A stretch of DNA of 34,891 bases from Myxococcales bacterium (GCA_020846875.1 JADLDB010000146.1:1-34891); one strand, 5' to 3'; positions 1-8,213 are shown, numbered from the stretch's first letter. Numbers and translations: made by a program. The notes: generated from the sequence alone by a model not told the origin.

Positions 1-1
1 G

Positions 2-1919
2 ACGCGCGTCTCCATCGGGGGCATGGCCGAGCTCTTCCTCGCCTTCCTCCCCGGGCCGGGCGGTTTCCGGAAGTTCGTCGCGCTCAAGCAGATCCTCCCC
101 GACGTCCGCCGGGACGAGGACTTCGTGAAGATGTTCCTCGACGAGGCGCGCATCACCGCCTCGTTGAACCACCCCCACATCGGCCAGGTCTTCGACCTCG
201 GGCGCGACGAGGCGTCCGGCGAGCTCTACCTGGCCATGGAGTTCATCGCCGGGCAGAACCTCGCGGCCGTGATGCGCCAGGCGTCGCGGCTGGGCGTGCC
301 CGTCCCGGTCCCGGTGACGGCCCGCATCGTGCGGGACATGTGCCTCGCGCTCCACGCCGCGCACACCTTCGTCGACCCGGCCGATGCCCGTCATCCACCG
401 CGACGTGTCGCCGAAGAACGTCATGGTGTCCTACGCCGGGCACGTGAAGGTGATCGACTTCGGCATCGCCAAGGCCCGGGGCCGGCTGGTCCGCACCCAG
501 ACGGGCGTGGTGCGCGGCACCGTCTCCTACATGGCGCCGGAGCAGCTCGGAGAAGGGAAGGTAGACGCCCGCACCGACCTCTACGCCGTCGCCATCGTGC
601 TGTACGAGCTGCTCACCGGAGAGCGCCTGTTCAAGCGCGAAGGCGCGTTGACGCGCACCCGCCTCGCGCCGCCCCGTCCGGAGAATCCGCGGAAGCTGAA
701 CCCCGACGTCTCACCCGCCCTCGGTGCGGCGGTGCTGAAGGCGCTCGAGACCGAGCCGAAGAACCGCTTCGAGAGCGGCAAGGCCTTCGCGCGGGCCATC
801 GAGGAAGCCTGCCCGAACCTCGCCGACGAGGAGGCCGTCGCGGCCTTCATGCGCACGCTGTTCGAGAGCCAGCTCCAGTCCACGCAGGCGCTGTTCGACG
901 CCGCCCAGCAGGACGCCGAGCCCGAGCAACTCTCAGGGCTGGTGCAGGGGCTCGTCGCGGCTCCGGAGAAGGCCACGCCGGCGCCTGCGCCGAAGCGCGC
1001 AGACCGGGTGGCGACCCGCAAGGTGCCTGGCGCGGTGGCAAAGGAAGGGCCCAACCGGGCGCGGTGGCTCGCTGGCGCCGGTGCAGTCGCGGCGCTGGGC
1101 CTGGCGGTGGCCATTGCCTGGAGGGTGGACGCCGAGCCCGCCGCAGCCATCGAGCCCCCCGCCCCGATCGACCTCAAGGGCAAGGCGCCGCCCCCACCCG
1201 ACGTCTCGCTGGCGCTCCGCCGTGCGGACGCGGCCCTCGGCAGCGCGAGCTACGCGCGGGCGCTCGAGGGGTATGAGGAGGTGTTGGCGGCCGCGCCCAG
1301 CGACTGGTCGGCGCGCCTCGGCGCCGGGATCGCCGCGCGCAAGCTGCGTCAGTACGAAAAGGCCCGCGCGCACCTCTGGCAGGCCCTCGCGATCAAGAAG
1401 CCGGCGAGCCCGGCAGGGCGGAGCACGGCTCACTTCGAGCTCGGCTGCGTGATGGCGCACGAGGGGCAGCCCTCTGCTGCGCTGGCCGCACTGGAAAAGG
1501 CGATGAACCTGGTTCCCGACGCCGCCGGGCGCAGCTCGCTCCTGGGGGCTCTCACGTACGATCCCGATCTCACCACGCTGCGGGGAGACGTCCGCTTCCA
1601 GGAGCTGACCCGCAAGCTGGGCGAGCCGGCGGCGTCACCCCAGGCCGAGCAACTCTGCGACGAGGCGACCAAGCTCAGCAGGGCGAGGAACTACGAAGCC
1701 GCTGTGACGAAGCTCGAGCGCTGCGTGAAGATCGCGCCCCGCCACCCCGCCTGCCACCGGATCCTCGGCTCGACGTGGGCGCGCCTCGCCGCGCGCGATT
1801 CCGACGCACGGGCGATGGACAAGGCCAAGAAGGCCTACGAGCGCTACCTCGAGGTGGCGCCGCCCGACGACGAGTACGTGCCGAAGGTGAAGCTGATCCT
1901 CGAGCAGGCGCCGAAGTAG
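2..1919 (+). CDS. Ser/Thr protein kinase with C-terminal TPRs; frameshifted, 5' end outside window
   Basis: Membrane-anchored Hanks-type Ser/Thr kinase of the myxobacterial Pkn kind. Reading from base 2 gives the end of the glycine-rich loop (IGGMAE), the VALK lysine and the FLDEAR glutamate of the N-lobe. The frame then changes near 380-384. From the ATG at 384 a second frame gives HRDVSPKN, the DFG motif, YMAPEQ and the rest of the C-lobe. After the kinase domain come an Ala/Pro-rich linker, one membrane segment (about residues 228-245 counted from 384) and two groups of tetratricopeptide-like repeats ending at the TAG at 1917-1919. All catalytic residues are present, but they are spread over two frames joined by a net +1 shift (one extra base or two missing), with no homopolymer at the junction. 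Either this is a real pseudogene or an assembly indel; programmed shifting is unlikely. The true start lies upstream of the window. Confidence 0.85.
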
Positions 1920-1946
1920 CAGGTCGTCCGAGCGCCTCTGCCCGGC

Positions 1947-2345
1947 CTATTCCAGCTGCAGCCCGCAGTCCGCGCACGCGCCGTCCTTCAACGGCGCGGC
2001 GAAGCCACAGGCGGGGCACGGCGGCTCCTCACCCTCCGCGGCGGCTTTGAGAGGCGCCAGCGACGCCTCCGTCATCGTCCCCTCGCGGCGCAGCGCCTCC
2101 AGCCACTCGGCCTGCATCAACTGCCCTACCTTCGGCACATCCTCCTCGCGCAGCAGCAGCTGCAGCTTTGAGCCGCACCCGCACCCGCCCGCGCAGCACG
2201 CCTTCGCCGGCGGCTTCGCCAACAGCACGGGAATGTCGGCCGCGAGCAGTTGGCGCTCCAGCTCCTTCGCCTGCACCACCGAGCCCTCGAGGACAGGGAC
2301 CAGCTCGTGGTCCTTCAAAAGCTCATCCGCGGCGCTTCGTTCCAT
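1947..2345 (-). CDS. DUF2007-like protein with C-terminal zinc ribbon
   Basis: Small cytoplasmic protein of about 132 residues. The N-terminal part (ELVPVLEGSVVQAKELERQLLAADIPVLL) has the look of the DUF2007 'putative signal-transducing' fold. It is followed by a Cys cluster (ACCAGGCGCGS) and, at the end, a rubredoxin-like ribbon with two CxxC pairs (CPACG and CADCG). The Cys content implies metal binding, probably zinc; no enzymatic motif is visible. I chose the ATG at 2345, which has GGAGAG upstream, over an in-frame GTG six codons earlier. It is the last gene of a minus-strand run beginning with orn, 52 bases after the phosphatase gene. Function is unknown; the ribbon suggests a binding or adaptor role. 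Confidence 0.75.
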   Translation of the reverse strand: MERSAADELLKDHELVPVLEGSVVQAKELERQLLAADIPVLLAKPPAKACCAGGCGCGSKLQLLLREEDVPKVGQLMQAEWLEALRREGTMTEASLAPLKAAAEGEEPPCPACGFAAPLKDGACADCGLQLE

Positions 2346-2397
2346 GGCGGCGCACTCTCCCACACCTGCCGCCCCGGCGGAAAGCGGCGGCAGGCCG

Positions 2398-3063
2398 TCA
2401 GTGCGCGGGTGCCTTCCCCGGCGCCGAGTACACGCGCCGGGCCTTCACCCACACCAGCTCGTCTTCCCCCAGCCACACGCCAGTGAGGCGCTTGCCGTAC
2501 ACACACCCGGTGTCCAGGCCCAGCGCGTGCGGCCACCGCTGCAGGCCCGTCAGCGCGTCGTGTCCGAACAGCGCCCGCCGGGGCCCTTTCCACAAGGACG
2601 CCCAGGGCACGCCCCCGTCCACCCGCGCGCTCGGCTCGCCCTTCGCGTCGATGGAGCGCAGGTTGAGCAGCACCCACCTGGGCTGCTCCCGGAGCCGCAC
2701 CCCCGGCAGGAGCCCGCCGTGCACCACCAGCGCGCTCCACTCGGGCAAGGCCAGCCAGAGGGGCAGCGCCTCCAGCCACGCCCAGTCCTTCCTCCCCAGC
2801 TCGTCGGCAGCGCGCGCGTGCGTGCCCTTCAGCTTCTTCTTGCCCGCCCGGCCGTCCAGCAGGTGCGCGTCGTGGTTGCCCAGCACCGCCCTCGCGCCGC
2901 GCTCCCGCGCCAGCTGCACCACCCCCTGCGAGTCGGGGCCCTTCGCCACCAGGTCGCCCACGAAGACCAGCGCGTCCTGCTTCCCCACGCCGGCCTTCTT
3001 GAGGAGCGCCTCGAGCTCCCCGAGGCAGCCGTGCACGTCGCCGACGACGAAGACGTCACCCAC
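2398..3063 (-). CDS. Symmetrical ApaH/PrpA-like metallophosphoesterase
   Basis: Calcineurin-like phosphoesterase of 221 residues, closest by motifs to diadenosine tetraphosphatase (ApaH) and the PrpA-type protein phosphatases. Metal-binding motifs appear in the right order: GDVHG (residues 8-12), GDLVAKGPDS (36-45), GNHD (62-65), VVHGG and FGHDA. Members hydrolyse Ap4A-type dinucleotides, remove Np4 caps from RNA, or dephosphorylate proteins; which applies here cannot be read from the sequence. It starts at a GTG six bases after the stop of the TPR gene and probably is co-transcribed with orn. At 221 residues it is shorter than E. coli ApaH (about 280), so it may be a divergent member. Confidence 0.85.
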   Translation of the reverse strand: MGDVFVVGDVHGCLGELEALLKKAGVGKQDALVFVGDLVAKGPDSQGVVQLARERGARAVLGNHDAHLLDGRAGKKKLKGTHARAADELGRKDWAWLEALPLWLALPEWSALVVHGGLLPGVRLREQPRWVLLNLRSIDAKGEPSARVDGGVPWASLWKGPRRALFGHDALTGLQRWPHALGLDTGCVYGKRLTGVWLGEDELVWVKARRVYSAPGKAPAH

Positions 3064-3069
3064 GGCCAG

Positions 3070-3429
3070 TCACTTGAGCTGCGCCAGCATGGCCTTGGCC
3101 TGCGCGCGGATGGAGGCGTCGTCGCTCTTCGACAACTGGGTGGCGCGCCGCTTCGCGTCCCCGGTGTCGCCGTGGGCCAGCGCCGCCACCGCCGCCAGCC
3201 ACTCCGAGGCCGGGCCGGGCCGCACGCGGAGGAGCTCCTTCGCCGCGTCCACCGCCGTCTGGGTGCTGCCCATCCTCAGCGTGAGGGGAATGAGCTGCTC
3301 GTACAGCTTCGGCTCCTTGGGCGCGAGCTCGATGGCCTCGATGAGCAGGTGGGCCGCCTTCTCCACGTCCCCCTGCTGCTGGAGGCGCGTCGCTTCCATC
3401 TGAAGGGTGGTCCAGGCGCGGGGGTCCAC
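3070..3429 (-). CDS. Small TPR protein
   Basis: A 119-residue all-helical protein with tetratricopeptide character. One clear repeat (ATRLQQQGDVEKAAHLLIEA, then IELAPKEPKLYEQL) and a second, weaker one around AVDAAKELLRVRPGPASEWL are visible. No signal peptide or membrane segment, so cytoplasmic. The start is a GTG preceded by GAGGTG. It lies 18 bases after orn and 6 bases before the phosphatase gene in the same direction, so it probably shares their transcript. TPRs mediate protein-protein contact, and an adaptor role for one of the neighbours is possible but only inferred. Confidence 0.75.
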   Translation of the reverse strand: MDPRAWTTLQMEATRLQQQGDVEKAAHLLIEAIELAPKEPKLYEQLIPLTLRMGSTQTAVDAAKELLRVRPGPASEWLAAVAALAHGDTGDAKRRATQLSKSDDASIRAQAKAMLAQLK

Positions 3430-3447
3430 GTCACCTCGGGCTTCGGC

Positions 3448-3996
3448 TCAAACGTCCTTCGGGCTCTTGAAGAAGGTCTGCTGGTAATACGCGAGCTCGC
3501 CGATGGACGCCCGCAGGTCGGACAGCACGGTGTGGGCCGCGTCCACCTTGGAGCGGCCGGGCGCCCTCGGGTACCACGCGCGGGTGAGGACCTTCAGGCT
3601 GGACACGTCCACCATCCGGTAGTGCAGCGCGCGGTCGAAGCCCGGCATGTAGCGGACGAGGAAGGCGCGATCCATGTGGATGGAGTTCCCCGAGAGGATG
3701 CCTTCCCCGTAGTCGCAGTGCTGCAGCACCAGGCGGGTGGCTTCCTTCTCCGCGGTGCGCAGCGAGAGGTCGGACTTGCGGACGCGCTCCAGAAGTCCGT
3801 TCTTGGTGTGCATGTCCTTGACGAAGGGCTCCATGCGCGCCAGCGCGTCCTCCGGCTGCCAGATGGCCGCCTCGTACTCGGCGATGGGCTTCAGGTCGGG
3901 CCCGGTGATGATCAGCCCCAGCTCGATGATCACGTTGGTGTGCGGATCCAGGCCGGTCATCTCCAGGTCACACCAGACGAAGCGCGTCTCACTCAT
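3448..3996 (-). CDS. orn: Oligoribonuclease
   Basis: DEDDh 3'-5' exoribonuclease that degrades RNA dinucleotides, the last step of RNA decay, and clears pGpG made from cyclic di-GMP. The 182-residue length is normal for the family. The catalytic set is complete: D10 and E12 in WCDLEMTGLD, D109 in GNSIHMDRAFL, H155 and D160 in AAHTVLSDLRASI. The usual HRALDD is replaced by HTVLSD, but the catalytic His and Asp stay. The start ATG has AGAAGG upstream. It heads a minus-strand group with a TPR protein, an ApaH-like phosphatase and a zinc-ribbon protein, and is divergent from the gene at 4057 with 60 bases between. Acts in the cytoplasm, as a dimer in known members. Confidence 0.96.
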   Translation of the reverse strand: MSETRFVWCDLEMTGLDPHTNVIIELGLIITGPDLKPIAEYEAAIWQPEDALARMEPFVKDMHTKNGLLERVRKSDLSLRTAEKEATRLVLQHCDYGEGILSGNSIHMDRAFLVRYMPGFDRALHYRMVDVSSLKVLTRAWYPRAPGRSKVDAAHTVLSDLRASIGELAYYQQTFFKSPKDV

Positions 3997-4056
3997 GCCG
4001 CCTTCTCTTAAGACACCTGCGCGCCTTCTGCGCGGGCTTTTGCTAGGGCGTCAGGC

Positions 4057-5037
4057 GTGGACGCGACGACGTTGAAGACGAAGCTGCTCCTGCACGGCCC
4101 CGACGCGCCGCTGGCGAAGCTGGCCGCGCTCTCGGTGGACGCGCTGCTGGACACGCCCCTCTCTGCGCTGTCGAAGCAGGGCGAGGCGGTGTCGGCGACG
4201 CGCAGGCTGCTGGAGGCCTGGCTGGCCTCCGACGAGGCGGGGAAGACGCTGGGCAAAGTGGTGGACCTCGCGGTGGCGCGGCTCCAGGCCCGGCGCAGCG
4301 CGCTCAAGGAAGTCACCCCCGCCGAGGTGCAGCGCACGGTGCGGGAGCTGGTGGGCCGGCCCTTCTCTCCCGAGAAGCGCCTGGTGCTGACCATCATCGA
4401 CCGGCCGCCGATGCGCGAGCTGGTGCGGCAGTTGCTGCTGGACGTGGTGCTGGACTTCGGGCGCCGGGCGAGCGCTCCGGTGGCCGGCGTGGCCAAGGGC
4501 CTGGGGGCGCTGGCGCGGATGGCGGGCGAGACGGTGAAGGCGAAGTCGGGCGGGCTGGGCAGCCTGGTGGGCGCGGTGTCGGGTGAGGTGGAGCGGCAGG
4601 TGGAGAAGCGGGCCATCGACTTCGTGGACGCGGCGCTGGCGGGCGTCTTCGGACAGTTGGCCGACGCGGTGTCGGATCCAAAGCGCGCGGAGGAGGCGGC
4701 CGAGCTGCGCATGGCCTTCTTCGACGGGGTGCTGGAGCTGACCCTGCCCCAGTTGGCCCGCGAGGTGATGAACGCCGACGTGCCGGGCGGCGCGGAGGTG
4801 CTGCGCGCGGGGCTCAAGTCATGGCTCGCGTCCGAGGCGAGCCACCAGGGCTTGCAGCAGGTGGCGCAGGCGGTGCTGGAGCGCGACGGCGCGCGCACGG
4901 TGCGCATGCTGCTGGCCGACTGGGGGCTGGCGGAAGAGGCCCGGGCGCTGGCGGTGGAACAGCTCGCGGCGCGCCTGCGGGCCATCGTCCAGACGGACGG
5001 CTTCAGCCAGTGGCTGGCGGCGCTCATGTCGCCCTGA
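4057..5037 (+). CDS. Conserved hypothetical helical protein
   Basis: A 326-residue protein I do not recognise. It is almost entirely predicted helix, Ala/Leu/Val-rich, with no Cys, no signal peptide and no clear membrane segment. A central Gly/Ala-rich stretch (about residues 130-175, with VAGVAKGLGALARMAG) is amphipathic and could contact membrane. The start is a GTG with AGGG eight bases upstream; no better start is in frame. It is divergent from orn and convergent with the membrane protein gene at 5062-5625. Codon use is like the neighbours, so it is very likely a real gene. No function is proposed. Confidence 0.75.
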   Translation: MDATTLKTKLLLHGPDAPLAKLAALSVDALLDTPLSALSKQGEAVSATRRLLEAWLASDEAGKTLGKVVDLAVARLQARRSALKEVTPAEVQRTVRELVGRPFSPEKRLVLTIIDRPPMRELVRQLLLDVVLDFGRRASAPVAGVAKGLGALARMAGETVKAKSGGLGSLVGAVSGEVERQVEKRAIDFVDAALAGVFGQLADAVSDPKRAEEAAELRMAFFDGVLELTLPQLAREVMNADVPGGAEVLRAGLKSWLASEASHQGLQQVAQAVLERDGARTVRMLLADWGLAEEARALAVEQLAARLRAIVQTDGFSQWLAALMSP

Positions 5038-5042
5038 GCGGC

Positions 5043-5056
5043 GGCCTGAAAGGGCC
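5043..5056. terminator. Possible weak hairpin between convergent genes
   Basis: The 24-base gap between two convergent stop codons holds GGCCT-GAAA-GGGCC, a five-pair stem with a GNRA-type loop and one G-U pair. There is no U-tract on either strand. It may help end transcription from both sides, but the stem is short and could be chance in GC-rich DNA. Confidence 0.25.
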
Positions 5057-5061
5057 ACTCT

Positions 5062-5625
5062 TCAGAAAGCGCCCAGCGCCACCGTCGCCTCGGGCCCACC
5101 CGCGCTCACCTGGGGAACGGCGCCCGGCGGAGCAGCCAACAACCCGTGGTTGTACTGCTCGACGGCGAGCAGCAGCCCCCGCGTGGCGTTCTGCGCGAAG
5201 ACGGCGGCCACCAGCGTCAGGGTGACGGTGGCGAGGAAGAAGACGCCCGAGGAGATGGCGAGCGCGATGATGGCCGTCTGGGTGGCGGCGAGCAGCGCGC
5301 CCGCCAGGAGCCCCCCCGCGGCGAGCAGACAGCCGATGCCCGCCAGCGCGGTGAAGGACGCCACCCGCAGGCTGCGCTGGGCCCCCTGGAAGGTGATGGC
5401 CGCCTCGGGGAACTCGGACAGCACCGCCTCCAGCTCGTCACTGAAGCTGATGAGCCCCCCCACCTCGATGCGCTTCTCCTTCGAGCGCACCACCGGCATC
5501 GGCTCCAGCACGAAGGACAACAACTTCCTGTCCACGCGCGTGGCCCACTGTGCGGCGGACGGCGGCGCGGGCGCGGGCGTGGGCACTTGCGACAGCGCGA
5601 GGCACGTCAGGAGGGCGAGCGTCAT
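5062..5625 (-). CDS. Hypothetical membrane protein with signal peptide
   Basis: 187 residues. The N-terminus (MTLALLTCLALSQVPTPAPAPP) looks like a short signal sequence followed by a Pro/Ala linker. Two strong hydrophobic segments lie in the middle (about residues 91-113 and 117-143), separated by a short polar turn, as in a helical hairpin. The segment between signal and hairpin is soluble and mixed. There are no catalytic motifs. The ATG at 5625 lies 13 bases after the stop of the ygfZ-like gene in the same direction, so the two are probably co-transcribed. I do not recognise a family; it is probably in the inner membrane. Confidence 0.7.
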   Translation of the reverse strand: MTLALLTCLALSQVPTPAPAPPSAAQWATRVDRKLLSFVLEPMPVVRSKEKRIEVGGLISFSDELEAVLSEFPEAAITFQGAQRSLRVASFTALAGIGCLLAAGGLLAGALLAATQTAIIALAISSGVFFLATVTLTLVAAVFAQNATRGLLLAVEQYNHGLLAAPPGAVPQVSAGGPEATVALGAF

Positions 5626-5637
5626 GGCCAGACGATG

Positions 5638-6543
5638 TTACAGCGGAAGGCTGGCCACCACCGCTTTACCGCCCGTCGCCACGTCCAGCTCCGTCCCGGG
5701 CGCGAGGAAGTCGCGGTGCACGTAGCCCAGCGCGGCCGTCTGGCCCTTCGCCTCGCTGCGCACCACCGTGGTGAGCCACCCCACCTTGCGCTCACCCTGC
5801 CGCAGCTCCGCGCCGGGCGCCGGGGACGCGTCGCCCAGCAGCAGCCCCATCAGCTTCTTGTTCATCTGCCCGCGGTAGGTGGCCCGGGCGATGACCTCCT
5901 GGCCGATGTAGCAGCCCTTCTGGAAGTGCAGCGCGCGCTCCAGGTTGGCCTCCAGGGGAATGGTGGACTCCGTCATGTCCACGCCGAAGACGGGCACGCC
6001 CGCCTCCACCCGCAGCACCTCCACCGTCTGCGCCGACAACCTGGGCACGTCGGGCGCCGCCGCGAGCAGCTCGGCCACCCGCGCCTTCGGCACCAGCACG
6101 TCCACTCCGGACAGGAGCGAGACGAGGCGACCCAGCACGGCGTCCTTCGGGAGGCGGGCCACCACCTCCTCGGCCCTCGGGCCCACCACCGCCAGCGCGG
6201 CCAGCTCCGGCGCGTCGTGGACCTCCGCGTCTTCGCTGATGAGGTACTTGTTCAAGAAGTCCTTCACCGCGGGGCCGCGGCCCGCGCCGGTGTCCAGCAC
6301 CAGGTCCGCCTCGCGCCGCAGGAGGCGCAGGTCGCCCACCATCGCGCCTTTGGCCGTCAGCATCGCCGCGTAGCAGCTGGCGCCGGGGGCCAGGCCTTCC
6401 ACGTCGTTGGTCACCATGCCGTGGAGGAAGCTGACCCGGTCGTCCCCCGTCACCCGCAGCGCGTCCCGGGCCGACGTGTCCCACAGCGCCGCCCCTTCGC
6501 GGGCCGCCCGGTACTCCACGCTTTGTGCAGCAGGTGCCGCCAT
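5638..6543 (-). CDS. ygfZ: YgfZ/GcvT-like folate-binding protein
   Basis: 301-residue member of the YgfZ (IbaG-linked, COG0354) family, tetrahydrofolate-binding proteins that support maturation or repair of some iron-sulfur clusters. The diagnostic motif KGCYIGQE is present, including its key Cys, followed by the basic YRGQMNKKLMGL segment. The N-terminal half (VTGDDRVSFLHGMVTNDVEGL) is the GcvT-type folate fold. The ATG at 6543 fits the family start. Reading continues upstream without a stop, but that part lies antisense to the VKOR gene and is not coding. It is divergent from that gene with only 24 bases between start codons, and is followed 12 bases later by a small membrane protein gene. 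Confidence 0.93.
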   Translation of the reverse strand: MAAPAAQSVEYRAAREGAALWDTSARDALRVTGDDRVSFLHGMVTNDVEGLAPGASCYAAMLTAKGAMVGDLRLLRREADLVLDTGAGRGPAVKDFLNKYLISEDAEVHDAPELAALAVVGPRAEEVVARLPKDAVLGRLVSLLSGVDVLVPKARVAELLAAAPDVPRLSAQTVEVLRVEAGVPVFGVDMTESTIPLEANLERALHFQKGCYIGQEVIARATYRGQMNKKLMGLLLGDASPAPGAELRQGERKVGWLTTVVRSEAKGQTAALGYVHRDFLAPGTELDVATGGKAVVASLPL

Positions 6544-6567
6544 GGGAAACGTATATAAGGCGCCGCC
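6544..6567. promoter_or_regulatory. Divergent 24-bp promoter region with palindromic TATATA
   Basis: The whole gap between the ygfZ-like ATG (6543, minus) and the VKOR-DsbA GTG (6568, plus) is 24 bases. Its centre is TATATA at 6552-6557, a rare AT island here and identical on both strands, so it could act as the -10 element in both directions. Starts about seven bases beyond it would fall at roughly 6564 (+) and 6545 (-), giving leaders of only two to four bases. No Shine-Dalgarno sequence fits between. The -35 regions would lie inside the opposite coding sequences. Start sites are inferred, not seen. Confidence 0.45.
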
Positions 6568-7869
6568 GTGTCCACGCCATCCACGCCCGCGCGCCCTTCG
6601 CCGGCCGCCCTCCTCACCCTGCTGGGCACCTCGCTGGGCCTCTCCGCGCTGGCCGTCTACCAGTGGAGCGAGCTGTTGGTGGTGCGCGCGGGCGGGACGC
6701 CGGCCTGCGCCGTCAACGAGAGCTTTGACTGCGCCGCCGTGTGGAACTCCGCCTTCGCCGGCCGGGTGCACGACGCGCTGGGGATGCCGGTGGCGGCGCT
6801 GGGGTTGCTGTGGGGCCTCACCGCGCTGGTGCTGCCGGCGGTGATGGCGGTGCAGGCGCGCGCGGGGAAAGACGTGTCTGCCTTCCTCACCGGGGTGAAG
6901 CTGTGGGCCGGCGCCGGGCTGCTGGCCTGCGTCACCTTCATCGCCGCGTCGCTGCAGGCGGGCGCGGTGTGCCTCACCTGCCTGGGGACCTACGCGCTCA
7001 CCCTGGGCTACGCGGTGGGCGCCTTCGCGCTGTTGCCCAGGCCCATCTGGCCGGACACGCGCTTCCTGGTGCCGGGCGGGGCCTGGGCGTTGATCATCTC
7101 CGCGCCGCTCTTCCTGGTGCTGCTCTACCCCGGCGGCCAGACGCCGAAGACGGTGACGAAGCCGGACGTGAAGGTGGGCGGCCAGGCCACGCCCGAGCAG
7201 CTGGCCCAGTGGGTGGCGTCGCTGTCGCAGCAGGAGAAGCTGCAGGCCGCCTACGCGCGCGACGTCTTCCTCAAGTCCACCCCGAAGGACGTGTCCGCCT
7301 TCCCGGTGCGGCTGCGGGTGGGCCCGGCCGACGCGCCCATCAAGGTGGTGGAGTTCACCGACATCCTCTGCGGCCACTGCCGGATGTTCGAGAGCCTGCT
7401 CGCCCAGTTGATGGCGATGGACCCGAAGGTCGTCTCCGTCGAGCCGCGGTACTACCCGCTGGATGGTGAGTGCAACCCCGACGTCGAGCACTCCCCGAAG
7501 GACGGCGTGCGCTGCTTCGGCGCGAAGGCGCAGCTGTGCCTGGAGCAGCACCCGCGCTTTCTGGAGCTGCGGCACGAGCTCTTCGAGCACCAGGCGGGCC
7601 TGACGAAGGACTTCATCGTCCAGGTGGCGGGCAAGGCGGGCCTGGGCAAGGACGCGCTGGAGGCGTGCGTCAACTCGCCCGAGACGGGCAAGCGCCTGGC
7701 CGAGGACATCGCCTACGCGAAGCTGTACGGGATTCAGGGCACCCCGCTGGTGCTGGTGAACGGGAAGGAGGCGCCGCCCGCCACCGCCTTCCTGGTGGGG
7801 CTGGTGCTGGCGAAGGGAGACGCCAACGCGCCGCTCTTCCAGTCGTTGCCTGCGCCTCCTGCGCCATGA
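6568..7869 (+). CDS. VKOR-DsbA fusion (vitamin K epoxide reductase/thiol oxidoreductase)
   Basis: 433-residue membrane protein that joins a VKOR domain to a DsbA-like thioredoxin domain. It would form disulfides in periplasmic proteins and pass electrons to quinone. The VKOR part has four to five membrane helices, a loop Cys pair (C47, C55, in ACAVNESFDC), the conserved Ser after WN, and the active-site CLTC (C135, C138). After another helix (about 171-187) comes a linker and then the periplasmic thioredoxin fold with CGHC (268-271) and the cis-Pro loop GTPLVLVNG. All redox Cys expected for both partners are present. Two extra Cys (near GECNPDVE and GVRCFGAKAQLC) sit in the insertion. The GTG at 6568 is the only sensible start, and no SD is visible. 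Its stop overlaps the next start (ATGA). Confidence 0.93.
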   Translation: MSTPSTPARPSPAALLTLLGTSLGLSALAVYQWSELLVVRAGGTPACAVNESFDCAAVWNSAFAGRVHDALGMPVAALGLLWGLTALVLPAVMAVQARAGKDVSAFLTGVKLWAGAGLLACVTFIAASLQAGAVCLTCLGTYALTLGYAVGAFALLPRPIWPDTRFLVPGGAWALIISAPLFLVLLYPGGQTPKTVTKPDVKVGGQATPEQLAQWVASLSQQEKLQAAYARDVFLKSTPKDVSAFPVRLRVGPADAPIKVVEFTDILCGHCRMFESLLAQLMAMDPKVVSVEPRYYPLDGECNPDVEHSPKDGVRCFGAKAQLCLEQHPRFLELRHELFEHQAGLTKDFIVQVAGKAGLGKDALEACVNSPETGKRLAEDIAYAKLYGIQGTPLVLVNGKEAPPATAFLVGLVLAKGDANAPLFQSLPAPPAP

Positions 7870-8210
7870 CGGACGAGAAGAAGCCCTTCCACAACCCCTT
7901 TGGGGCGCTGGCCGGCCTCAAGGACGGGCTGCCGAAGGGGCCGGAGCCGAAGCCCGGCAACCCGAAGGGCCCTGCCCGCGCGGTGGTGCGGCTGGAGCGC
8001 GCCGGGCGGAAGGGGAAAGAGGTCACCGTCATCGAGCACCTCGAGCTGTCCCTGCGCGAGAAGGAGAAGTGGCTCACCGCGCTCAAAGGGGCGCTGGGCT
8101 GCGGCGGCGGGCTGGAAGGTGACGCGCTGGTGCTGCAGGGCGATCACCGGCAGCGCGCGGCGAAGTGGCTGGAGGCGAAGGGCGTGCAGAAGGTGACGCT
8201 GGGCTCGTGA
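7866..8210 (+). CDS. SUI1/eIF1-like translation factor (YciH family)
   Basis: 114-residue protein. Residues about 40-114 form the SUI1 fold seen in eIF1 and bacterial YciH: AVVRLERAGRKGKEVTVIE, then LKGALGCGGGLEGDALVLQGDH and KWLEAKGVQKVTLGS. The glycine turn GCGGG is the family hallmark. The N-terminus is a basic, Pro/Gly-rich tail. The start ATG overlaps the TGA of the upstream gene as ATGA, so translation is probably coupled to the VKOR-DsbA gene. Bacterial members bind the small ribosomal subunit and influence start selection. No reason for the pairing with a disulfide enzyme is visible. Confidence 0.88.
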   Translation: MTDEKKPFHNPFGALAGLKDGLPKGPEPKPGNPKGPARAVVRLERAGRKGKEVTVIEHLELSLREKEKWLTALKGALGCGGGLEGDALVLQGDHRQRAAKWLEAKGVQKVTLGS

Positions 8211-8213
8211 GCC

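Noticed and set aside
2047-4011. 654-codon plus-strand open frame opposite orn, TPR and phosphatase genes
   Set aside because: The minus strand holds three recognisable families here; the plus frame has no domain character and poor codon pattern.
4016-4042. CCTGCGCG-loop-TGCGCGGG followed by CTTTT between orn and the divergent gene
   Set aside because: Looks terminator-like on plus, but no gene is transcribed towards it from that side; two G-U pairs and the GC background make chance likely.
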